From Ganoderma boninense (taxonomy: Eukaryota; Basidiomycota; Agaricomycetes; Polyporales; Polyporaceae), in contig CM035305.1 of assembly GCA_002900995.3 (NCBI GenBank), positions 4,696,467-4,760,466 on the forward strand: 64,000 nt of DNA, written 5' to 3'. Shown piece after piece: positions 55,050 through 64,000 of this stretch; positions within the stretch are counted from its first letter, which is position 1; every line of letters begins with the position of its first letter. Under the pieces are notes generated by a model. The model had not been told where the DNA came from, did not search any database, and saw nothing but the letters and a program-made list of their open reading frames with translations. The translations under genes were made by a program, and so were the position numbers.

Positions 55050-56966
55050 ATGTACATTCGTGAGTCTACTAATGACATAGAATGTGGGTAATGCGTGAAG
55101 TAAAGGCTCACTTCTATAGCTCTTACCTTGGGATTTGTGCCCTTGTCCGCTGAGACGACTGTTGGAACGTGTTGTCCGGTACACACACTGCCAACTGAAC
55201 TCCTTCGGGAGATTTTCATCGTCGTGGTCGTGCACCACAAGACAACCACAGATCTCACATACAATGTCCCATCAGGCTCAGTGAATGCTGCTGACATTCA
55301 CCCTCCCCTCGCACTGAGCCAGACGTGCCACCGATGGCGCGATGTTGTATTAGACATGCCCGAGCTTTGGATGGCGCTGAGCAACACGGTCGTCGGTCCG
55401 CAGAACATACCAACGCAGATGAACAAACGCCTCTTTTTCCTCCTCTTGTCTCGAACGAAACAACTCCCGCTCTCTGTCTGCGTGACTGCCGACGTCCGTA
55501 CTGCCAACAACCTCACGCCACACATGGACCGCGTCCGCAGCTTGGAGTTTGTGGACTTCCTTGACCCCTTCAAGCTCGTTCCCCTCCTGCGCCCCGCCCC
55601 AGCACTCGAAAACCTCCTTTTCACCACTGTGACCACTTCTTTCGACCCACGGATGTCAACACGAGAAGATCCCGTCCTCTTCGCCGATTCCGCGCCCTCC
55701 CTCCGCACCCTCGCGATCATCAACCCGGCCTTCCTCCCTCTGCAGTCCTTCTCAGCCCTGACAGACCTGCACATCGGCTATATCGAAAAACCGTACATGC
55801 GGCACCTCCTCGACCTTCTATGGGGCACACCCGCACTCGAGTCCCTCACCGTCACCGATCTCCGCATTCCCATTGACGGCTGGGACCTGGGCGGCGGGGT
55901 GCCGCCACCGCTGGGCCCACCCATCGAGCTGGAGCACCTGCGCCGTCTCGCGGTCGTCCGGACTCCAATAATGCGCGTGCTTGCGCTCCTTGAGCACCTC
56001 GTTGTTCCCCGTGAGGCGTCGGTGCACCTCCTCGAGCTCTTCGCGGACAGCCGCATCGTCCAGCTCGTCACCCCGCTCCCGCAGCTCCCACCCATCTCCG
56101 CCACGAACGCGCTCGAGATGGTCGCGTGCGGGGGCACGCTGGGGCTCCGTACACGCGTGCTCGCCGCGGACGGGTCCGTCATCACGCCTGGCCCTCGCGC
56201 GCACTGCACGGCACACTGGGGCGCCCCCATGTATGGCTGGTGGAAGGGGCTCTGGCAGTCGCTGCCGTGTGCGCAGCTCACGGAGCTCCGTGTTGCCGTC
56301 GACGCTGAGGACGACGAGCTCCTCCCGCACTTCCTGGGCGCTGCAATCGCGCTGACCACCCTCGAGCTCAGGCTGCATCCGCAAGACGACGATGATTGGA
56401 GTGGAAGTTCGAGCGAAGAGAACACGTCGCTGGGTCTCAACGCTGCACCGCGAGCCCTCCTTGGCGTGTGCGCGCTCCTCGAGCAGGAGCTGCCGGCCGT
56501 GTGCCCATGTCTGACGGAGCTCGCAATTATCGACGCATCCAGCACGCCGAGTGCTTGGGATGGATTTTCTCGAGCTTCAGGAGAAGACTCGTCGCCGTGC
56601 GTGGCATATGTCCCGGACATATTGCGCGTGATCTCAGCGCGTGCGGCAGCAGGCCGCAGACTCAGATGTGTCGCACTGCAGGGACTGTGGTCGCGCGCAC
56701 AGAGGGACCGTATCAGGAGCGAATTTGGAGACGTGGGAGCAGCAGTGACAGACCTCGAGTTGCGGGAGCAGGATGCTGATACGGTGCCGCTATTTGAGTT
56801 TGAGAAGGATAAAGAAGAGATATGGATGAACGGGCATTGGACATACGCGTTGCCGAAGACTACCTTGCCTTGGGTTTCCGCGAATGGTGCTCGTGAGGTG
56901 TGCATGCTCCTGTCGTTAAGGTACTCGATACATACACTGTATTTGAATAAGATAAGGGTAGAATAG
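55050..56966 (+). CDS. F-box protein 5 (single long open frame)
   Basis: Inferred start ATG at 55050 in a 10-base exon, donor gtgagt at 55060, acceptor cttctatag at 55119, then open to 56966. Without this exon no ATG precedes the F-box. The F-box is VHTLPTELLREIFIVVVV with LALSQTCHRWRDVVLDMPELW. The body has leucine-rich elements (APALENLLFTTVTT, FSALTDLHIGYIEKP, TPALESLTVTDLRIP, LEHLRRLAVVRTP, CAQLTELRVAVDAEDDEL). It lacks the VLC-type C-terminal module of F-box 1-4 and belongs to a different subfamily. No frame defects across about 610 codons, in contrast to the other F-box genes here. Substrate unknown. Confidence 0.85.
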
Positions 56967-57034
56967 GGTATGATGTCTGGCAGTAGATGAAAGATATACA
57001 TCACGGAGGAAACATTGCCAGGACCGGCTTCGGG

Positions 57035-60000
57035 CTAACATTCCTCCAAGTCCTCAGCGTTCAGCTCTGGCTTCGGCTGTTTGAGAGGAACCTTCTTCAC
57101 TTCCACAATCCCGCGCAGCGCGATCTTCATATCCTTCTCCCAGTCCAGAGTCTTTGCTGTGGGCAGGCTGCGCATCAACGCTTCCGCTTCGCGCATGCAC
57201 GCTTTCAACTTCTCCAAGTCGCGCGTCCTATGAAGGTCAGAGGTCGCCCCGACCGCTTGATGCAACCTCATTGCGTCTTTGAACAGTTGACTGGTGGAGG
57301 TAACAGGTGAGAATCGGCATGCATGCCCGCACAATGGCAACCACTCACTTCATTTGGGTGAGCGACGACCGCATATTCTCGAGCTCCAGGTGCGCGACTA
57401 CGTTGAACCGCTTCTTCGCGACGCTCCGCGCCTCGTGCAAATGGTTCTTCATGCTCTCGACGACGATGAAGAGGTGCGGGATGGGACCCAAGAAAAGCAT
57501 CCGGTAATACCGGTGCGGCCAGTCCATTTTTGCTGCTTGTGCAGAGAAGGTCGCGAAGATGCGGCGTCGCGTCTCCTCAGAGGACTTTCTGTCCACGCGC
57601 TTGAGCTTACGGTACCTCTTATAAGCTTCCTCGATGGTCGCTGCGGCTGCTATCTCTTGCTCGGTGGGTCCTGCGGGCTCATTGGGGGCGTAGTCTGCAT
57701 TGATCACTTGTGCAACGTCCTCGATGTCGACGGGACGTTCGACCGCCTCAACGTCACCCTCCTCTGCGGCATGAGGCTCATCATCTTCGTCGGGCGGTGG
57801 TGCATTCGAAGGAGCGCCTGCAGGAACGAAGGCCGGTGCCTCCACTCGAAGTCCAGTAGGAGCTGAGTTCGATCCATCGGTCTTGAGAAGCCAAGGGATG
57901 TCCTCGAGGCGGTTGTAAACAACTCGCCGCACGTTGAAGAGGGACCTTTTATCTCCAGATTTCGGTCCAAAGTGCAGCTGAACCATTTCATCCAGATTCG
58001 AGTCCGCGACAGAGTGGCGGACGATGCGTGCCAGTTGATCCCAAGTTTTCGCATGCACATATCTAGTCCGTTAGTTAGCACGGCAGAAGTTCACAGAAGG
58101 AGAGAGAAAGATACCCTTCGATGAGGGAGCTGAATGTTCTATTTGGCCGACGTACTGAGGATATTGCTCTGAAAATCTCGTTCCGCACTTCGAATATCCT
58201 GTAGTTGTAACCCCCTGGTATGCATAGTTAGCATGGCGACGATGAAGTGCCAGAGATAGACCCACAAAGACACAGATTCCTGCAACTGAGACGATTGTTA
58301 GTGCTTCGCTGTGAAACACAGTAAGATGATACTCACATTCTTGCAAAGAACATGTCCCTGTTGCGGTGCCCATGGCTTGACAGTTCGCGCCCTTCGAACA
58401 GAAGGTGACCTATGAAACCCGATGAGATCATGAGATTTATCTGGACGACCATCGGTCGTTCACTCACCAAGATCCTGACCCGTGTATATGGGCTCCAGCA
58501 GTTGAATTATTTGCGCTCTGTACATATTGACCAGCTTTGTGTCCCTTTTCCGCAGAGCTTCAATGTCAGGAGAGAGGCGATATAGCCAGCTCTTGGGAAG
58601 TGTCACGTCATGCAAAGTCCCTGTAGTCCGTATCCTAGACGCCATGATCAAGGCGCCGCAGAGATGGTCCATGAGGTTACACAAGACCGCAATGTCGATA
58701 GGGACCTTCTTCTGGAGGACATGGCTGGGGGGAAAAGATGTGTTAGGCTTGATGATACATCGCACCTTTGACAGGACGTACTTCATGAAGAGGACACCCT
58801 TGTTGAGAGCGTGCTCGTCGCTCTCTTACAGACAGTCCAAGAGATAGTTTACGACATAGGTCTTGTCATCGTTCCATAGCAGCACACTAGGGCGATACTT
58901 CACGATTGATGGTAGACGGCGCAAGTATTCACTTGCTTCGTCGCGGTCAAACTGTAGCGCAAGACAGGATGCCTGAGAAAAGTTCGTCAAGAACGTGTTT
59001 GGCGGATAGTATGGGTCAAGAGCGTAGAGTCGATCACGAATCCAAGCTTTGATTACTTGACTACCAGGCTTGTATTCCGGGATCAGTTCAGGCGACAAGA
59101 CTTGCGCCGACCCAAGCTTGTAGTAGGGCGGGTGAATAGCTTCGTACAGTCGTCTGAGCCATTGCCTAATTCAATACACTGTAATCAAAATTTGCATTTC
59201 AACATGGATACTGCATGCACTCGCCTTTGTTGCCGGGAATACTCGTGCGGGTTCTCGATAGCATAGAGTGTCTGGTAGACGAGAATCTGGAGGATATGAA
59301 CCCGGACCCGAATGTTGTAATCGACCGCGTTGTAATGTTGTACGTCGACGTGGCCCCACGGACAGTCCATACGGTTGCACTGGCGGAAGACTGAGTACGA
59401 AAGGCAGGGGTATAAGGGACGCAAGGTATGCAGCATCTCGTTCTCTTCGTTCACGCGCTTCAACAGTCGCCCCTTCACGACGTGTTTAACGAGCTTCTCC
59501 AGCTCCCATCGAGAGACAAGGAGACCTTGATCCGTTTCACGGGCTGAGGGAGTAAGACGGTCATTGATCTGGCTCGCCAGAAGAGAGCCTTTGGGGAGCA
59601 GGAAGTGGTCTTCGGTAGAGGGTTCCATGGGGAATATCTTGCGAACGCTCGGATCGTCGCAGGGATTACTGAGTGCGCAGAGCTTCTGAAGCATGCGGGC
59701 ATAGCCATAGAACGTCTGCAGTTTTGTCACAATCTCTGAGAGCATCGCACCCTGAAGCTTCAGCGGCATCGAAAAGACGCGATCGAAGCAGATGAAGGCA
59801 GCAGCGTAGCAGCCTTGTCCAGCAAACTTCTCCCCAAGTCCGAGGAGTTGTTGTGTGTCGCGCCTTGCAATCAACCTAAACATCAAGATCTGGAGACATG
59901 CATTAATGACGGAAATCTGGCAACAACGAAACACACAACGAACCTCGTCCAGTAGCACTTCGTAGCCAGCACCCGAGATCGTCAGGCTGTTCGCGAGTCG

Positions 60001-63000
60001 CAGCAATCTACCAATGGTGCCGTTCGGCCTGAGTGTCTCCTCGTTCACGGACACTCCGCACGAAAGGTTCCGCCAAAGGCCGTCCAAGAGACAGGTGAGT
60101 GCGCGGTCCAACGAGGCCTTGTTCCCAGTATCGAGTGACAGTACCCGAATCGCCTCGAGCATATTGCCTTCGCTGACATGAACATCAGCTGCTTCCCCAT
60201 ACCGCCCGACTTCTTCGAGGAACTGGGCCCGGGCCATGTCGAGGCCGAAGTCGTCCATGTATTCCAATGCTTGGTCGTCATCGTCGAAGAGTTCCAGGGC
60301 CTTCCTATAAGAACGCATCAGATGTGAGTGATACTGAGGTCGAAGCTAGCGCACTTGATCTGATTTTCCCGGAGGAAGTATAACCTAGAGACATCCACGA
60401 TGCGCTCCACGACGTCAGGCTGCATCTCCTTTTTGTGAAGGTTTACAACATCGACCGCTTCCTCGAACTTTCCGGCCTTCCTGAAGTGCTGGGCAGCAAG
60501 GGTGTACTCCACAGCAAGATCGTACGCCTGAGCAGCCTTATAATCATCCCCACTGTCCACATAGCACTGCGCGGCGATCCGGTAGTAGACCTTCTTCTCC
60601 TTTATTGCAGCCTGGGCTGACGCAATGAAAGCCTCTGCCGCTGCGACGAAAGCGACGGCCTGACTGCTAGTATCACCGCGACTGACGGGCGTCGTACGCG
60701 CGACCTCTCGGAGGTAGTAAGCATGTGCGACAGCCTTTTCCCTTGTCTTTCCCGCTCGCTCGTAACAATGCATGGCTTGCATGTATCGGCGATTGTTGAA
60801 GAGCGTCTGTGCTGTCTTCGCCCAATCTTCGGCGGTTGACGACATAGCTAGTCGAGGAACGTCGGTCCCAGGCGTGCAGTTTTGGATTTGGTCCTTATGC
60901 GTCCAGACGATCTGTGGATGTCTAAGATAAGAGAAAATGACTGGGGGGGATGTGGAATACTCACTCGCATCGGTTCTCCCTTCTCAGACCCGTCGGCAAT
61001 CCAGAGGTTCTTGCGGGCTCTTGTGATCGCGACGTATAGGAACTTGAGCTACGCAATGTATCAGCATCGATGATAAAATGGAACCTGAGGAAACTACATA
61101 CCTCACGACAGACACCGCTATGGCGTGCGTCGTCGAAGCGCGGGGCAGGGTTCGCTGCTCGTTGGTCTTGAGGTAGTGCGTTCAAGACGACTCGCCACTG
61201 GGAGAGGTCGACAGTCGAGTCCTCGAAGAAGTTGTACAGCAGCACCTGTGAAGCCCATTAGCAAAATATGCCCCCATGACTATTGAAGACGTACGTCATT
61301 GAATTCAAGACCCTTGCTCTCGTATAGAGTCCTGATCAAACAATGCATAAACACCGACACTCATAACAGAGACCGGCTCCCACGAACATGATCAATCCGA
61401 TGTCTCCCACCTGGGATCGCAGCTTGTCGCGAGCGGCGTCGTCGCGGACGAGAATGCCTACGTTCTATGATCAGTCTAGACTCCTCTCACCAGTTCGTTT
61501 TGAAGGAATTATTCACACTGCTCGGCGCCGAACTCGATATGACTACCACTGGATGCCCGAAGGTCGTCAAAACCTTGGCATGACTGCTTGGACAAAACGG
61601 CTTACGACTCTCCGAATAAGAACTGTTCGTACCGAACCGTGTTCTGGTCCCATCCGCTGAAGAACACTGGCCTGAGCCCATGGATCAAGCCCTGCTCTGG
61701 AGCCAGTGCGTCGATGGCATGCGGCCAGAACTGCGAGATCAGCTCGATCACTGAATGGGCACAATCGACAATGCCGGCATGTGAGCGATAGTTGACAGCG
61801 AGGTGGAAGGACTCGGGCTGCGTGCGCCGCTCCGCATTCGCGCCGGCGTTTGCCTACATTGCGTTCAACAACCGATATTCATTCGTATCGTAAAGCGACA
61901 CGCAACGCACCTCCTCGACTCGGTACAGGAAAGCTTTCAGATCGTTGAAACGGAATGCGCTGCCGACCGAGATCGTCTGCGCGGTGTCGCCTGCCCAGAA
62001 CATTCCATGTGGATTGCGACAGAGCGTCCTTAACACTAGGGGAGGGGCGCGAGATCAGCTTCCAATCAGAATCAGATCCAAAGCGAGAACGTACCCAGCG
62101 CGTCGACGAGAAGGTTATCCTGAGCCTCGTCCACATAGCTGCACCGGCTGGTCAGTTCGGCGTGCAGAAATGCCACAAATGACGCTTACATGAAGTCCAT
62201 CTCCTCTCCAGGAACTCCATTCGACCGCAGCGCCTTCACGAGCGAATGCGTCCTGAACCGGATGAGCGGACGTCGGAGAATGCGAGAATGCTGGCACTGC
62301 ACAAGCTACTCACCTGTCCGCGGCATCATAATCGCCTCGCGCTTTCTTCCGCTTCACGTATGCCTCGAATAGCTTGTACACAGTCTCACGCTGGTTCGCG
62401 AAAGTGCCTTGGGTGCGGTGACTCAACCCGCTGTACGCCTCCTTGGTGAGATGCCCTTCCGGACGCTCTAGCGCCAGCTCGGATCCCTTGATTACGCCTA
62501 CCAGGATCCACCCGTTATCATCGCGGAGCAGAAGCACAAATATCATGGTCAGTGTAACACACCCATGAACTCGCCGAACACCAAGGTTGGATCTACAGTG
62601 ACAGCTTCATGAGTTTTGTACACACAACGATGTAAGGTTGCGCGTACCAAGACTCTTCGTCAATGCCTGCGGGAAGTGCGACCAATACTCCTCCAGGAAC
62701 GTCCCATACGAGACAAAGTTGGTGCGGCGCTGCTGCATGTAGTCGTTCGACAGAGGCGTGTTGCGCGGGTTCGGGTCCTGAAGGTCAAGCGCATCCTGCA
62801 TCGCGCGCGTGACCGCCTCCTTCGTCTGCATATCCTGTTCCATATGCCTGAACTCGCTCTCCAGCAGTCGGCAGATCTACCATCCAGTCTCCATCAGCTC
62901 TCCACCCCATCGCGCACGACGAACAGGGAACAGCGAGACAACAACACATACGTGGTCATACGTCAAGAACATCGGGAAATGCTCCTCCCTCAGCGCGCCG

Positions 63001-64000
63001 TAGCGCTTCGGCAGGTCCCCGCGCCAGTATATCTCCTCGTCGCGATCGACGAGGCCCTGCTCCTCGCGGTGCCGCTGCCGCTCCGCGAGGTCCTTCAGCT
63101 CCGCGAGAGAGCGCCCTGCGGACGCGAGCGACTCGAGCAGCTTCGCGAAGTACTCCTCGACCTTCTCCGCGAGCACGCGCGACTGCGTCACGAAGAGCTG
63201 CCGCGGCTTTGGAAGGGTAGCGCGGTGCGCCTCCCAGGCGCGCTCAATCCCGAGCATCTTGAAGAGCATGGTTGTTGTTTTCCTGTGCCCTTGTCAGTAC
63301 TCCATGCGCGGCCTCGCTGCGGATTAGGTACTCACCCTGTGCCGCTCCGCCCTATAGTTATGACCCCAGTTAGTAGATCTACGTTGCCGGAATACGGGGT
63401 GCAAACCTAGAACATAGCATGACGAGCCATGCTCAATGATTTTCTTCTCTTGCGGGCTAGATGGGACGTGAGTAAGCGAGACGATAGACAGTCTAATGTA
63501 CTTGCGTGATCTCGAACACATGTGCGACGTCCTTGTCGGCAATGATGCCTGCAATTCTGTTAGCACAAAGCGGTCATTGAGTAAAGTCGTACTCACTATT
63601 AAGGAGGGCCTGAGCGCATATGTTAGTACTCGCCCTGAGCCACACAGATGGGACGTACCTGCGAGAAGGTGACAAATTTCTCCAGACTAGCGTCCATATC
63701 ACGACCTCCAAGTCAGCATAGCACGTAGAAAGTGGAGAGCTCGATGCAATACATACACAAGCAGCGAATGCAGCTGAAATAATTGTTAGTATAATGATGG
63801 TCGGACGGATAAAGCGAAGCAGTAACCTACCTCCTCATAATCCTCCTTCCTCATATCCGCAATCGCAGAGGCAGGCTCGTACACAGCTATGTCAGCAGGA
63901 GGTGGCCACGACGCAGGCATGAAGACGTTGTCCCCCGGATTCACCGGAGGGTTCCGGAATGTACACCTGCGAGAGAATGCACGTTTATAAACGTGTAACC
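57035..64000 (-). CDS. Large SF1 (UvrD/TRANK1-like) helicase with TPR-like repeats and CCCH zinc finger, copy 3 (5' end off window)
   Basis: Many-exon gene entering from the right edge. N-terminal text CTFRNPPVNPGDNVF (63970) and SLEKFVTFSQALLN is followed by IIADKDVAHVFEIT and EKKIIEHGSSCYVLG. Walker A GRSGTGK|TTTM is completed over two introns (63415-63270). Next: LFVTQSRVLAEKVEEYF, VIKGSELALERPEGHL, MFWAGDTAQTISVGSAF (about 62000), YESKGLEFND (about 61310), LYVAITRARKNLWI (about 61050). The TPR-like part (60845-60318; NNRRYMQAMHCYERAGKT, KAGKFEEAVDVVNLHKKE) is followed by a longer helical region and C-x8-C-x4-C-x3-H (CLSYSVFRQCNRMDCPWGH, 59404-59350). An acidic linker precedes the C terminus (LNAEDLEEC, 57035). 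No defect was seen in the motifs checked. Likely the functional member; cellular role unknown. Confidence 0.82.

Noticed and set aside
1..64000. CRISPR arrays, bacterial operons, ribosome binding sites
   Set aside because: Intron-rich eukaryotic sequence; no regularly spaced repeat-spacer structure seen.

Overview
This is fungal nuclear DNA, most likely from an agaricomycete basidiomycete. Genes are dense and split by many 50-110 bp introns with GT(R)NGT donors and CTNAC-type branch sites, and several micro-exons are present. Gene content fits mushrooms: a large F-box family with diverged leucine-rich bodies, a mushroom-type I66 protease inhibitor, a small secreted double-psi beta-barrel protein, and big UvrD-type helicase/TPR proteins in several copies. 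The species cannot be named from the sequence alone.

Layout. 1-2605: a damaged coiled-coil/low-complexity gene whose start lies off the left edge. 2606-3954: gene-free, with a block dense in GAGCTC. 3955-21690: an F-box / ubiquitin-conjugating-enzyme cluster present twice in direct orientation (about 4504-13053 and 13154-21690). The copies are separated by exactly 100 N, and the second starts abruptly inside the first F-box gene. Each unit holds F-box 1 (+), a UBE2W-like E2 (-), F-box 2 (-) and F-box 3 (-). The arrangement looks more like two haplotypes laid end to end than a proven tandem duplication. 22200-30351: housekeeping genes: a small secreted DPBB protein, ALG1 (-), NFU1 (+) and two tandem HEM3 (hydroxymethylbilane synthase) genes. 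30876-33965: another F-box gene and the I66 inhibitor. 35942-43726: a large SF1 helicase/TPR/zinc-finger gene. 43992-53940: a rearranged block with a truncated helicase copy, SDO1/SBDS, an intact BAR-SH3 gene (hob1/RVS167 type), an inverted copy of the 3' part of hob1 and a decayed whole-gene copy of hob1. 55050-56966: an uninterrupted F-box gene. 57035-64000: a third helicase/TPR gene running off the right edge.

Two themes stand out. The left third is ubiquitin-centred: an E2 enzyme surrounded by putative SCF receptor subunits that share a conserved C-terminal module and, in three genes, a conserved first-exon peptide. The right half contains a helicase family in three states: probably intact, damaged, and truncated. 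Single-base frameshifts recur in many genes, including ALG1, while UBE2W, NFU1, SDO1, hob1 and HEM3-1 read cleanly. Consensus error and genuine pseudogenisation must both be considered before any gene here is called broken. Exon coordinates were derived by hand from splice signals and reading frame, and no database search was run.
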